Positions 55,636 to 64,000 are shown, counted from the first letter of the stretch. The stretch is 64,000 nucleotides of DNA from Candidatus Aphodovivens avistercoris (GCA_018710945.1 DVIW01000021.1:28744-92743); one strand, 5' to 3'. Made by a program: numbers and translations. The notes: generated from the letters alone by a model not told the origin.

Positions 55636-56181
55636 CTACCGCCCCTCCGCCTCGTGGTAGTAAATGTACATGTCCTCGTAGACGCCCTGCCCGTTCAGGA
55701 AGCCGCCGGGGATCATGCCCACTTTGCGGAACCCGATGCTCTCGTAGAGGTGCTGCGCGCCGACATTGCTGGCCACCACTGCGTTGAACTGCAGGCCGCG
55801 GAAGCCGCAGGCGCGCAAGCTCGCCAGCGAGTCGAGCACGAGCGCCCGCCCGATGCCCGCGCCGCGGCGCGCGGCGTCGACCGCGTAGCTGGCGTTGGCC
55901 ACGTGCGCGCAACGCCCCAGGTTGTTCGGATGCAGGATGTAGAGGCCGACGACCTCGCCTTCGCAGGCCGCCACCGCGCAGCGCGTCTGCTCGGCGAAGA
56001 ACGCCGCCGCCTCGTCGTCGCTTCCCAGCCCTTCGATCTGCGGAAAGGCGGCGCCAGCAGCCACGACCTCGTTCCAGATGGCGCGCATGCGCGCCACGTC
56101 GGCCGGCGCGTAGACGCGCACCTCCACGCCCGTCGCACCGACCGTGCGGCTTTCGGCTGCGCCGGCCACGGCTACCACCAC
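55636..56181 (-). CDS. GNAT-family N-acetyltransferase
   Basis: A 181-residue GNAT protein with the acetyl-CoA loop ARRGAGIGRALVLDSL and the terminal strand pattern ...NVGAQHLYESIGFRKVG. Substrate unknown. The GTG start at 56181 overlaps ftsY's 3' end by 10 bp; a GTG at 56169 is an alternative, so start confidence is low. Co-transcription with ftsY is likely. Confidence 0.85.
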   Translation of the reverse strand: MVVAVAGAAESRTVGATGVEVRVYAPADVARMRAIWNEVVAAGAAFPQIEGLGSDDEAAAFFAEQTRCAVAACEGEVVGLYILHPNNLGRCAHVANASYAVDAARRGAGIGRALVLDSLASLRACGFRGLQFNAVVASNVGAQHLYESIGFRKVGMIPGGFLNGQGVYEDMYIYYHEAEGR

Positions 56182-57542
56182 TTCTCCCAGAAGTGCTTCT
56201 TGCGCTTGGGTTCGGCCTCGGCGGTTTCGGATTCGGCGGCAGCGGGCGCGTCGCCCGTTTCCACGCCGGCGTCAGCCAGGGCGAGCTCGGCCAGCTCTTC
56301 GTCGGTGAAGGGAGCGTCGTCGTCCGCATCGCCGTCCGCCGCGTCGGAAGCGGAAGGAGCCGGCGCGTCCTCGTCCGCACCCGCCGCAGCTTCGACAGCC
56401 TCATCGGCCCCAAACGCGCCCACCGCAACCGCGGCAGCCTCGGCATCCGCGTCCGCCGCCTCTAGCGCAACACCCTCGCCGTCCGCGTCCTGGCCGTCAC
56501 CCGCCAGCTGCACCGCCGCACCCGGCTGGGCCGGCGCGCCCTCGATCACGTCGCGCCGCCGCTCGCCTGCGGACACGGCCGCCTCCTTGGCGTTCTGCCC
56601 GGAAAGCCCGTCGGACCCTTCCTCGTAGCGGTCGTCGAAGTCGCCGATGAGCGCCGCCGCGAAGTCGTCGGCGTCGAAGTCGCGCAGATCGTCGATGCCC
56701 TCGCCCACGCCGATCTTGATGATGGGCAGCTCCAGCTCGTGCGACACCGCCAGCGCGATGCCGCCCTTCGCCGTGCCGTCCAGCTTCGTGACGATGAGCG
56801 CGTCCAGGTGCAGCGCGCGGTTGAACTCGCGCGCCTGCTGCAGCCCGTTCTGGCCGGTGGTGGCGTCGATCACCAAGACAGTGTGCACGGGCAGCTTGGA
56901 GCGCTTGCGCACCACGCCCACGACCTTCTCAAGCTCGCGCATGAGGTCGGCGGAGGTGTGCAGGCGCCCGGCGGTGTCGATGAGCACTAGGTCAGCGCCG
57001 GCGGCCTCGGCCCGCTCGATGGTGTCGTAGCAGACGCTGGCGGGATCGGCTCCGCGCTCGCGCGTGACCATCTCCACGTTCGCGCGACGCGCCCACACCT
57101 CCAGCTGCTCGATGGCGGCGGCGCGGAACGTGTCGGCCGAGCCCAGGATGACCGAACGGCCTGCATCGGTGGCTTCCTTGGCGATCTTGCCCACCGTGGT
57201 GGTCTTGCCCGTGCCGTTGATGCCCACGAACAGCACGAGCGACGGCTGCCCGCCCAGGATGTCCTCGCCGCCGGGGGTGAAGGTGTCGGCGATGTGCTCG
57301 CGCAGCAGGTCCAGCACCGCGTACGCGTCCGGCAGCGCCTGGCGCCGCGCCGTGTCGCGCAGCCGCTCCACGATGTCCGACGCCGCCATCCCGCCCACAT
57401 CGGCCAAGATGAGCGTCTCTTCCAACGTGTCCCAGAAGTCCTCGTCAAGCGCTGGCCCGCGGTCCAAAAGAACGTTCATCTGCTCCTTGAACCGATCCCG
57501 CGACCGGGCAAGCCCCTCGCTGATCCTGTCGAACAGCCCCAT
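56172..57542 (-). CDS. ftsY: SRP receptor FtsY with C-terminal acidic domain
   Basis: Membrane-docking GTPase for SRP. The NG domain occupies residues 1-304: N-domain MGLFDRISEGLARSRD, then GINGTGKTTT (P-loop about 107-116), DTAGRLH and TKLDGTAKGG. Most FtsY proteins carry an acidic, unfolded A domain before NG. Here NG starts at the first residue and an acidic Ala/Asp/Glu-rich tail of about 150 residues follows, ending PKRKKHFWEKWW, a basic-aromatic motif fit to touch lipid. AAGGAGG precedes the ATG. Order smc-ftsY-GNAT. Confidence 0.96.
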   Translation of the reverse strand: MGLFDRISEGLARSRDRFKEQMNVLLDRGPALDEDFWDTLEETLILADVGGMAASDIVERLRDTARRQALPDAYAVLDLLREHIADTFTPGGEDILGGQPSLVLFVGINGTGKTTTVGKIAKEATDAGRSVILGSADTFRAAAIEQLEVWARRANVEMVTRERGADPASVCYDTIERAEAAGADLVLIDTAGRLHTSADLMRELEKVVGVVRKRSKLPVHTVLVIDATTGQNGLQQAREFNRALHLDALIVTKLDGTAKGGIALAVSHELELPIIKIGVGEGIDDLRDFDADDFAAALIGDFDDRYEEGSDGLSGQNAKEAAVSAGERRRDVIEGAPAQPGAAVQLAGDGQDADGEGVALEAADADAEAAAVAVGAFGADEAVEAAAGADEDAPAPSASDAADGDADDDAPFTDEELAELALADAGVETGDAPAAAESETAEAEPKRKKHFWEKWW

Positions 57543-57626
57543 CAGGAGCCTCCTTCCTCCCCCTCCATCAAAGCGCCGAAAACGCGCCCCACCAGCAACA
57601 ACACCCCCGCCCAGGCGATCGTCCTC

Positions 57627-57698
57627 CCGCCGAAGGCGGAGGACGGAGCCGATCTGCCCCAGACGACCGTTTTCCGCCGAAGGCGGAGATGGAGCCGA
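57627..57698. repeat. Two direct copies of a short hairpin unit
   Basis: CCGCCGAAGGCGGAG with GGAGCCGA shortly after occurs at 57627-57652 and 57674-57698, 47 bp apart. Each unit forms a CCGCC-GAA-GGCGG hairpin. They lie in the smc-ftsY gap next to the long hairpin repeat; no gene is supported. Confidence 0.6.
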
Positions 57699-57714
57699 CC
57701 CGAACCCAGCCTCA

Positions 57715-57822
57715 GGGCTGCGGGGCGGGGCCCCGCGCGCAGTTCCGCACGAGCCGAAACGCCCAGCGGGCGTTTCGCGCGAGCCCAGGACTGTTTGAGC
57801 ACGGGACCCCGCCCCGCAGCCC
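57715..57822. repeat. Complete hairpin repeat, copy 2 (smc-ftsY gap)
   Basis: Arms 57715-57735 and 57802-57822 are complementary over 21 bp with one mismatch; the inner stem CGAAACGCCC (57755-57764) pairs perfectly with 57768-57777, loop AGC. The ~92-bp core differs from copy 1 (19235) at only about four positions, yet the outer arm extensions differ in sequence and remain paired. Fills much of the 338-bp smc-ftsY gap, which has no other gene. Confidence 0.75.
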
Positions 57823-57880
57823 CCAGGAGGAGCCGCCAGCCCAAACCCAGCACCCGAAACGCTGCAGCCCAAAAGCCCGT

Positions 57881-60800
57881 CTATTCCGCGTGCTGCAGCG
57901 CGTTCTCCAAGCGCTGGCTCACCACCTTCGTCACGCCGTCCGCCTGCATCGAAACGCCGAACAGCACGTCGGCCATCTCCATCGTGCGCCGCTGGTGCGT
58001 GATCATGATCAGCTGCGTGGTGTCGCGCAGCGAGTTCAGGTACGCCGTCAGCCGCCGCAGGTTGGAGTCGTCCAGCGCCGCTTCCACCTCGTCCAGGATG
58101 TAGAACGGCGTGGCGCGCGTGCGGTACACCGCGAACAGCAGCGCCAGCGCGGTAAGCGACTTCTCGCCGCCCGACATCAGCATCATCTTCGTGATGCGCT
58201 TGCCGCGCGGCTGCGCGTGCACCTCCACGCCGCTGTTCTCCAGATCGTCCGGATCCACCAGCGAAAGCTCGGCCGAGCCGCCCGGGAACAGCGTGGAGAA
58301 GATCTCGCGGAAGTTCTCGTTGACCGTCTGGAACGTGCGGATGAAGTCGTCCTTCATGCGCGCGTCGATGACGCGCACGATCTTCGCCAGCGCGCGGCGC
58401 GCGCCGTCAAGGTCGTCCAGCTGGGCGGCCAGGTAGTCGTAGCGGCCTTTCAGCTGCTCGTACTCCTGCGCGGCGTCGGGGTTGATGGTGCCCATGTTCG
58501 CGATGCGGCGGCGCAGCTTGAACGCCTCGCCCTCCACCGCGGCGCGGTCCTCCAGCTCGGGCAGCTCAAGCGCGCGCTCCAGCGGCACGCCGCAGTCGTG
58601 GACGATGGCGTTCACGGCGGCCTCAACCTGCACCTCCAGGCGCCCCTTGTCCACCTTCACCTGGCCCATGCGCGCATTGGCCTCGTCGAACGCGTCGTGG
58701 GCGGCACGAGCGCGGGCGCGGGCCTCGTTGGCCTGGGCGTGCAGGCCCGAGGAAGAGTCCTGCGCCTCGTTGGCGCGCTCTTCCAGGGCGCGGGCGCGGC
58801 GGCGGGCGCTGTCGGAGAGCTCCTCCATCAGCGCGAGCAGCGGCACGGCGCGCCGCTGGGCCGCCGTCTTGCGCGCCAGCGTCTCGCGCGCCTCGGCCGC
58901 GGCGGCGTCCAGCTGGGACAGCTCGCGGTCACGCGCGTCCACGATGCGCTCGGTGTAGGTCAGCCGCTCCAGCAGCGTGGCGGCCGCAAGCTTCGCCTCG
59001 GCCAGCGCGTCGCGCGCCTGGGCGGCCTGCTTGCGCAGCGGCGCCAGGCCCTCGCGCAGCTCGGAAAGGCGCGCCTCGGCCTCCTGCACGCGGCGCGCCA
59101 GCTCTTCGATGCGCTGCTCCAGCGCCTCGACGGAAGGCCGCGCCGCATCCACCGCACGCGCCGCCTCGGCGCGCTGGCGCTCCACTTCCTCGCACTCGGC
59201 GCGCAGCGACGCCAGCCTGCGCTGCGCCTCGTCGGCCTCCTTGCGCGCCGCCTCGGCCATACCGCGGGCGCGCGCCAAATCCTGCGAGATGCGCAGGCTG
59301 GCCGCCTGCACCTCGTTGAGGGTCGCTTCGGCCGCGCGCGACGCCTCCTCGGCCGCCGCGCGCTCGCGCTCGGCCTCCCCCAGGCGCGCCCGCAGCTCGT
59401 CCAAGTGCCGCTCGCGCGCCAGCACGCCCGCGCCCGCGTCGGCCTCCGCAGCGCCCCCCAGCGCCACTTTGCCCGAAGGCCACACGAGCGCGCCGTCCGG
59501 CGTCGCGAACCGCGCGCCATACGCGTCGGCTTCCCACGCGCGCAACGCGGCCTCCAGCGAGCCGCACACCACCACGTCGCCCAGAAGCGCCTCGACGGCG
59601 CGAGCGGCCTCATCGGGATAGGTCAGCGCGTCCACCAGCGCGCGCCCCCCGCACGCCTGCGCGGCGTCGCGCCCCAAAGCGCCCGCCGTGCGCGCCGCGC
59701 GGGGCACCAGCACCACTTCGCCGTCCACCTGGGCAGCCTCAAGCGAGCCGGCCACGCCCGCGGCGCAGGACGCGCCGTCGGACAGCAGCGCCGACACATC
59801 ATCGGACAGCAGGCGCTCCACCAGCGCCTCCATGCCCTCCTCGGCGCGCAGCACCGCAGACAGCGGCGCCAGGGCGCCCGGCACGTCCTCGGCGTTGTCC
59901 AAAAGCCACGAGCGCGCCGGCCCCGCCGCCACGGCAGAGCGCGCCGCCTCTTCCAGGCCCTTGATCTGCGACGCCAGCGACGACGCCGCGTCGCGCGCCG
60001 CATCGAGCGCGCCGCGGGCGGCCTCGCGCTCCTGGAAGGCCGCGCCGGCCGCCGCGCGCGCCTCCTTCTCGGCGGCTTCCAGGCGCGAGAGCCCCTCGGC
60101 CGCCTCGGACGCCGCAGCCGCCTTCTGCTCAGCCTCCGTCGCCGCGCGCGAAAGCTGCGCGTCCAGCTCGGCGCGGCGCGCCTCCACCAGCTTCGCATGC
60201 GCCATGCCGCTGGCCAGCTCCTCGCGCGTGCGCTCCAAATCGCGCGACGCCTGCGCACGGGCCGCCTCGTCGCCGCGGCGCCCCTTCTCCAGCGCGGCGA
60301 TCTCGCCGTCAGCCTCGCGATGGCGCCGCGTCAGCGCGGCGTGCTCTTCCGTAAGCTGCGCCACCTTCGCGTCGGCCACTGCCTTCTGCTCCTTCACCCG
60401 GGACAGCTGCGATGCTGCCTCGGCGCGGTCGACAGCCGCCTGCGCGCGGCGGGCCTTGTCAGACTCCATGGACACCTGCAGGTCGGCCGCGTAGCCCTGG
60501 GCCGCGCGGCGCTTCTCGTGCAGAAGCAGCGTGGCCGCGTCGAACCGCTCCACCGCCGCCGACGCGCGGCGGTGCAGCCGCGACAGCTCGCCGGCGTCCA
60601 CCGACTGGCGGCGGATGCGCTCCTGCAGCTGCTCGACGGCCTGCTCGGCCTCTTGGATAGCCTCCTTGCGCTGCTCCAGCTCGGCGGCAAGCGCGCGCTC
60701 CTTCTCCGCCGACGCGTCCCAGCTGCGCTGCAGCCCGCGCAGCTCGTCCACGGCAAGCGAGATGGTCAGATCGGACAGCTGAGCGGAAAGCTCCTGGTAG

Positions 60801-61441
60801 GCGCGCGCCCGCTTGGCCTTGCGCGCCAGCGGCCCCAGCTGCCGCTCCACCTCGGCCGCCACGTCCTTCACGCGCGCGAGGTGCTGGTCCATGCGCTCCA
60901 GCTTGCGAGCGCTCTTCGCCTTGCGCTGCTTGTGCTTCAGCACGCCGGCGGCTTCCTCGATGAGCGCGCGGCGGTCCTCCGGCTTCGACTGCAGGATGGA
61001 GTCCAGGTTGCCCTGGCTGATGATGGAGTGCGTGCCCGTGCCCAGACCGGAGTCGTGCAGGATGTCCAGCACGTCCATGCGGCGGGCCGGCGTGCCGTTG
61101 ATCAGGTACTCGCTCTCGCCGGAGCGGTACATCCGGCGCGTGATGGCCACTTCCGAGAACTCCACCGGCAGCGTGCCGTCGGAGTTGTCCAAAACCAGGT
61201 CGACCTCGGCCAGCCCCACGCTCTTGCGCGCCGACGAGCCGGCGAAGATGACGTCCTCCATCGCTTGGCCGCGCAGGTTCTTCGCGTTGCGCTCGCCGAG
61301 CACCCACAAAACGGCGTCGGAGATGTTCGACTTGCCGGAGCCGTTGGGCCCCACCACCGCGGTGATGCCGGGCTCCAGCGACAGCACGCTGCGGTCGGCG
61401 AACGACTTGAAGCCCTTCAGGATGAGCGACTTGAGGTACAT
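57881..61441 (-). CDS. smc: Chromosome segregation protein SMC
   Basis: Condensin ATPase of 1186 residues. Walker A GPNGSGKSN at 31-39, Q-loop region IISQGNLDSIL, two long coiled coils (very rich in Ala, Glu, Arg) about a hinge near residues 500-640, signature LMSGGEKSLTALALLFA and Walker B FYILDEVEAALDDSN. It starts 12 bp after the rnc stop. Gap to ftsY holds the repeat copy 2. Confidence 0.98.
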   Translation of the reverse strand: MYLKSLILKGFKSFADRSVLSLEPGITAVVGPNGSGKSNISDAVLWVLGERNAKNLRGQAMEDVIFAGSSARKSVGLAEVDLVLDNSDGTLPVEFSEVAITRRMYRSGESEYLINGTPARRMDVLDILHDSGLGTGTHSIISQGNLDSILQSKPEDRRALIEEAAGVLKHKQRKAKSARKLERMDQHLARVKDVAAEVERQLGPLARKAKRARAYQELSAQLSDLTISLAVDELRGLQRSWDASAEKERALAAELEQRKEAIQEAEQAVEQLQERIRRQSVDAGELSRLHRRASAAVERFDAATLLLHEKRRAAQGYAADLQVSMESDKARRAQAAVDRAEAASQLSRVKEQKAVADAKVAQLTEEHAALTRRHREADGEIAALEKGRRGDEAARAQASRDLERTREELASGMAHAKLVEARRAELDAQLSRAATEAEQKAAAASEAAEGLSRLEAAEKEARAAAGAAFQEREAARGALDAARDAASSLASQIKGLEEAARSAVAAGPARSWLLDNAEDVPGALAPLSAVLRAEEGMEALVERLLSDDVSALLSDGASCAAGVAGSLEAAQVDGEVVLVPRAARTAGALGRDAAQACGGRALVDALTYPDEAARAVEALLGDVVVCGSLEAALRAWEADAYGARFATPDGALVWPSGKVALGGAAEADAGAGVLARERHLDELRARLGEAERERAAAEEASRAAEATLNEVQAASLRISQDLARARGMAEAARKEADEAQRRLASLRAECEEVERQRAEAARAVDAARPSVEALEQRIEELARRVQEAEARLSELREGLAPLRKQAAQARDALAEAKLAAATLLERLTYTERIVDARDRELSQLDAAAAEARETLARKTAAQRRAVPLLALMEELSDSARRRARALEERANEAQDSSSGLHAQANEARARARAAHDAFDEANARMGQVKVDKGRLEVQVEAAVNAIVHDCGVPLERALELPELEDRAAVEGEAFKLRRRIANMGTINPDAAQEYEQLKGRYDYLAAQLDDLDGARRALAKIVRVIDARMKDDFIRTFQTVNENFREIFSTLFPGGSAELSLVDPDDLENSGVEVHAQPRGKRITKMMLMSGGEKSLTALALLFAVYRTRATPFYILDEVEAALDDSNLRRLTAYLNSLRDTTQLIMITHQRRTMEMADVLFGVSMQADGVTKVVSQRLENALQHAE

Positions 61442-61453
61442 GCGCGCGCCCTA

Positions 61454-62320
61454 CTAGCCCATCTTGCGCTGCTTGGCGGCCTCGCGCTCGGACTTGCGGC
61501 GCGCCTTCTCCTCCGCCTTGGCGGCCTTGGCCTTCGCGGCGGCCTCGGCCTTCTCGGCCTTGGCCTGCTGGGCGGCGGCGGCTTTCTCCGCGCGGGCCTC
61601 GCTGTCCATGCCCAGCCCGAAGAACTCGCCCAAACGGGCCAGCGTGCTTTTGGCAGCCTGGCTTTCGGCCTCCTTCTTCGTGCGACCGGTGCCCAGCGCC
61701 AAGCCCTGCGAGCCGGCGAACACCTGCGCCACGAAGGTGCGGTCGTGCGGCGGGCCCTGCGTCTCCACCAGCTTGTAGGTGGGCGTGATGCCGTCCTCCT
61801 GCAGCTTCTCCTGCAGCGCGCTCTTGGGGTTCTCGGGCTCGAAGGCCAACTCCGGCGTCATCAGCGGGATGACGGTGCGCGACACGAACGCCTCCGCCGC
61901 AGCCACGCCGCCGTCCAGAAACAGCGCGCCCACCACGGCCTCGTAGACGTTCTCCAGCGCGGAGTGCAGCCCGCGCTTGCCCGTGCCCGCCTCCGACGAG
62001 CCGAACACGATGATGTCGGCGAAGCCCAGATCCCCCGCCACGTCGGCCAGGGTGGAGCCGGCCACCAGCGCCACCTTGATGCGCGTCAGCCCGCCCTCGT
62101 CCAGGTCATGGAAGCGCTCGAAGGCCGTGGTGGCCACGATGGCGCCCAGGATGCTGTCGCCGAGGAACTCCAGGCGCTCGTAGGAATACTTGACCGCGCG
62201 CCCTTCCACAGCGGAGGGGTGCGTGACGGCGGCCAGCAGCAGGTGCTCGTCATCGAAGCGGTAGCCGATGATCTCCTGCGCCTTGTCCAGCTTGCTACGT
62301 TGCTCGTCGGTGAATTCCAT
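61454..62320 (-). CDS. rnc: Ribonuclease III with basic C-terminal extension
   Basis: Cleaves double-stranded RNA in rRNA and mRNA processing. The 288-residue protein has the catalytic motif ERLEFLGDSILG (about 48-59), the second acidic cluster ENVYEAVVGALFLDGG, and a dsRBD (PKSALQEKLQEDG ... KKEAESQAAKSTLARL). Beyond the usual end (about residue 232) comes a ~55-residue Ala/Lys/Glu helix repeat ending KSEREAAKQRKMG. No clear ribosome site precedes the ATG. Order plsX-rnc-smc-ftsY is widely conserved. Confidence 0.97.
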   Translation of the reverse strand: MEFTDEQRSKLDKAQEIIGYRFDDEHLLLAAVTHPSAVEGRAVKYSYERLEFLGDSILGAIVATTAFERFHDLDEGGLTRIKVALVAGSTLADVAGDLGFADIIVFGSSEAGTGKRGLHSALENVYEAVVGALFLDGGVAAAEAFVSRTVIPLMTPELAFEPENPKSALQEKLQEDGITPTYKLVETQGPPHDRTFVAQVFAGSQGLALGTGRTKKEAESQAAKSTLARLGEFFGLGMDSEARAEKAAAAQQAKAEKAEAAAKAKAAKAEEKARRKSEREAAKQRKMG

Positions 62321-62415
62321 AACGCGCTAACCTAAACTTCTTCCCTGCCTCAAGCGGCGCGCCGGAAGGCTCCCGCGCGCCTCGAACCTTTTCGGCGTTC
62401 CATTCTATCGGAGCG

Positions 62416-63408
62416 CTACGAGGCCGAAGCCGTCTGCGCTATTAATTCAGAAACGCCCTCGCGCACCTGGCGCGCCGACACCAGCACGCCGTTTCTCACC
62501 GCCAGCGCGCTGGACGAGCCGTGCCCCACGATGCAGGCGCCCTTCACGCCCAGAAGCGGCGCGCCGCCGTAAGTGTCGGCGCTCACCTGGGTCTTCAGCT
62601 CGGTCAGACCGCCCTTGAGCGCCAGGGCGCCCAGCTTCGCGGAAAGCGAGCCCATCATGATGCCCTTGAGCGTCTTGAACAGCACCTTGGAGGTGCCCTC
62701 GATGGTCTTCAGGCACACGTTGCCGGTGAACCCGTCGGTGACGAACACATCGAACGTGGCGGCCAGCACGTCGCCGCCCTCGGCGTTGCCGGCGAAGTTG
62801 GGCACCTTCTCGCGCATGAGCTTGTGGGCCTCCTGCGCGAACTGCGAGCCCTTCTCCTCCTCTTCGCCGATGTTGAGCAGCGCGACGCGCGGGCTCTCGA
62901 TGCCGAGCATCTTCTGGGCGTACACCGATCCCATGCGGGCGAACTGCACGAGGTACTCCGGCTTGCAGTCGGCGTTGGCGCCCACGTCGCACATCACCAC
63001 GGGGCGCACCGGCGAGGGGATGACCGTGGCCAGCGCCGGGCGCGCCACGCCCTTCGCGCGGCCCATCACCAGCGTGGCGGCGGCCAGGCAGGCCCCCGTG
63101 GATCCGGCGGAGAAGAAGCCCTGGGCGGCGCCCTCCTTCACCAGGCGGCAGCCCACCACGATGGAAGAGTCCTTCTTCTTGCGCACGGCCTGGGCGGGGT
63201 GCTCGCCCATCGAGATGGCCTCGGTGCAAGGCTGAGCCACGCAGCGCTCGTGCGCGGCGGCGAAGGGCGTCACCACCTCGTCGGGGCCGCACAGGATGAC
63301 CGTCAGGTCCGCGTCGGCGGCCAGCGCCTGGGCCACGCCGTCCAGCACGACGTCGGGCGCGTTGTCGCCGCCCAAGGCGTCAACAGCGATGATGGCTTTT
63401 TCGGGCAT
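62416..63408 (-). CDS. plsX: Phosphate acyltransferase PlsX
   Basis: Makes acyl phosphate from acyl-ACP for phospholipid synthesis. The 330-residue product has IAVDALGGDNAP, GSTGACLAAATLVMGR, LLNIGEEEEKG and VTDGFTGNVCLKTIEG. ATG at 63408 has AAAGGAG upstream. A 95-bp gap with a GGCGCGC/GCGCGCC hairpin separates it from rnc; rpmF upstream ends in its own terminator. Confidence 0.97.
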   Translation of the reverse strand: MPEKAIIAVDALGGDNAPDVVLDGVAQALAADADLTVILCGPDEVVTPFAAAHERCVAQPCTEAISMGEHPAQAVRKKKDSSIVVGCRLVKEGAAQGFFSAGSTGACLAAATLVMGRAKGVARPALATVIPSPVRPVVMCDVGANADCKPEYLVQFARMGSVYAQKMLGIESPRVALLNIGEEEEKGSQFAQEAHKLMREKVPNFAGNAEGGDVLAATFDVFVTDGFTGNVCLKTIEGTSKVLFKTLKGIMMGSLSAKLGALALKGGLTELKTQVSADTYGGAPLLGVKGACIVGHGSSSALAVRNGVLVSARQVREGVSELIAQTASAS

Positions 63409-63511
63409 GATCGCGCTCCTTTCCGGGAATGCGCCGCGCCGCCTGCCCCGCGCGGGGCCTCCGTTCGCTTCGGAAGGCCCCGCCGCAGGCGCGGGCGGCG
63501 GCTCAATGACG

Positions 63512-63555
63512 AAAAAGCCCCCTTCGCACCCGCGCTGACGCAGAGCGAAGAGGGC
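63512..63555 (-). terminator. Intrinsic terminator of rpmF
   Basis: On the minus strand an 11-bp stem (63555-63545 with 63527-63517, one G-U) is followed by TTTTTCGTCATT, 27 nt after the rpmF stop. A further imperfect GGGGCCT hairpin lies nearer plsX. Confidence 0.82.
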
Positions 63556-63581
63556 CGGGCACGACGCTGGGAGGCGTCGGG

Positions 63582-63761
63582 CTATTCGGTTTCGATGACC
63601 TCGCGCTTGCGGTAGAAGCCGCAGCTGGGGCACACGCGGTGCGGCAGCTTGGCCTCGCCGCAGTTGGGGCACACGGAACGGGACGGCGCGTCGATGCGGT
63701 CGTGCACGCTGCGACGCGTATGGGTGCGGGAACGGCCCTTTTTATACTTGGGTACTGCCAT
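63582..63761 (-). CDS. rpmF: 50S ribosomal protein L32
   Basis: A 59-residue L32: [18 protein letters not shown], then zinc-binding [26 protein letters not shown] with all four cysteines (C+ type). AAGGAG lies 7 nt before the ATG. It is transcribed from a strong promoter 72 bp upstream, with a perfect GGGCGAG/CTCGCCC leader hairpin (63785-63803). The usual upstream DUF177 gene is absent; an ABC transporter gene takes its place. Confidence 0.98.
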   Translation of the reverse strand: MAVPKYKKGRSRTHTRRSVHDRIDAPSRSVCPNCGEAKLPHRVCPSCGFYRKREVIETE

Positions 63762-63832
63762 GACACTACTCCTTCGTTAAAGCCGGGCGAGGCCTGCTCG
63801 CCCGCCCTGATTCAATAAACACGCGAAAAAGT

Positions 63833-63861
63833 AGTATAACCACATCCCCACTGGTGTGCAA
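63833..63861 (-). promoter_or_regulatory. Sigma-70 promoter of rpmF
   Basis: TTGCAC (63861-63856), 17-bp spacer, TATACT (63838-63833) on the minus strand; start point about 63826, leader ~65 nt. Confidence 0.85.
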
Positions 63862-63911
63862 GAAGGAATCTCAAATCCACAATCCCCGCACGCGTGGGGG
63901 CGGCGCCTTCC

Positions 63912-64000
63912 CTATTCCCCGAACTGCATCCGGTAGTAGCGGGCGTAGGTGCCGCCGCGCGCCAGCAGGTCGTCGTGGGTGCCGAACTCCACCACGCGGC
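63912..64000 (-). CDS. ABC transporter ATP-binding/permease protein (C-terminal fragment at right edge)
   Basis: Only the last 29 codons are in the window: RVVEFGTHDDLLARGGTYARYYRMQFGE and a TAG stop. The EFGTHDDLLA(x)GG(x)YARYY pattern is the typical end of MdlB/MsbA-type fused exporters, just after the H-loop. Substrate unknown. Same strand as rpmF, 51 bp upstream of its promoter. Confidence 0.85.
   Translation of the reverse strand, partial: RVVEFGTHDDLLARGGTYARYYRMQFGE

Noticed and set aside
57689..62335. Very long plus-strand open frame (over 1500 codons) antisense to smc and rnc, and similar ones antisense to glyS/glyQ and uvrC
   Set aside because: Composition is His/Arg/Leu-rich as expected for the mirror of GC-rich codons, and no domains are recognisable; the minus-strand genes are certain.

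Overview
The window looks like chromosomal DNA of a high-GC Actinobacterium, most likely class Coriobacteriia (Eggerthellaceae-type, such as Eggerthella or Gordonibacter). This is inferred from base composition, gene order (uvrC-rapZ-yvcK-whiA-gap-pgk-tpi; rpsP-khpA-rimM-trmD-lepB; rpmF-plsX-rnc-smc-ftsY) and protein character; species cannot be fixed from sequence alone. Nearly all of it is core housekeeping DNA, about four fifths on the minus strand. I saw no phage, insertion sequence, CRISPR array, rRNA or replication origin.

Layout. 1-3.8 kb: an OPT-family transporter (cut by the left edge), a GT2 glycosyltransferase and UDP-galactopyranose mutase. 4-10 kb: phosphotransacetylase and acetate kinase (acetate overflow/ATP formation) flank three surface-type genes: a lipoprotein amidase and two zinc-ribbon, single-TM proteins with VWA-YARHG and F5/8-like domains. 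10-15.5 kb: HIT protein, exonuclease VII, a membrane zinc peptidase, RNase D and a lipid kinase. 15.5-27 kb: tRNA-Val, tRNA-Leu, then on the minus strand uvrC-rapZ-yvcK-whiA-gapA-pgk-tpiA-gpmI-secG, linking DNA repair, cell-wall/carbon regulators and lower glycolysis. 27-34 kb: a degenerate RSH/HD-like protein, sbcDC, tRNA-Pro, tRNA-Gly, rdgB and murI. 34-40 kb: a YbaK deacylase, an L,D-transpeptidase, a small basic protein, an M42 peptidase, smpB, an acidic protein and, convergently, the tmRNA. 40-50 kb: mtnA, ppdK with its regulator, glycyl-tRNA synthetase, lepB. 50-64 kb: trmD-rimM-khpA-rpsP, ffh, an autoregulated-looking XRE gene, carbonic anhydrase-YbaK-GNAT, ftsY-smc-rnc, plsX, rpmF and the end of an ABC transporter.

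Regulation visible in sequence: sigma-70 promoters with good -35/-10 boxes precede tRNA-Val, tRNA-Leu, tmRNA, rpsP, rpmF, sbcD and the XRE gene; many others have only an extended -10. Several intrinsic terminators share a U-tract broken by CG. uvrC and murI have a -10 box immediately before the start codon and no ribosome binding site, as for leaderless mRNAs.

Most unusual: (1) a family of long nested hairpin repeats in the pgk-tpiA and smc-ftsY gaps, with arms that differ between copies yet stay complementary, one copy sitting inside the loop of another; (2) a ~140-bp structured element after the HIT gene; (3) an FtsY whose acidic domain is at the C-terminus, ending in a basic-aromatic tail.
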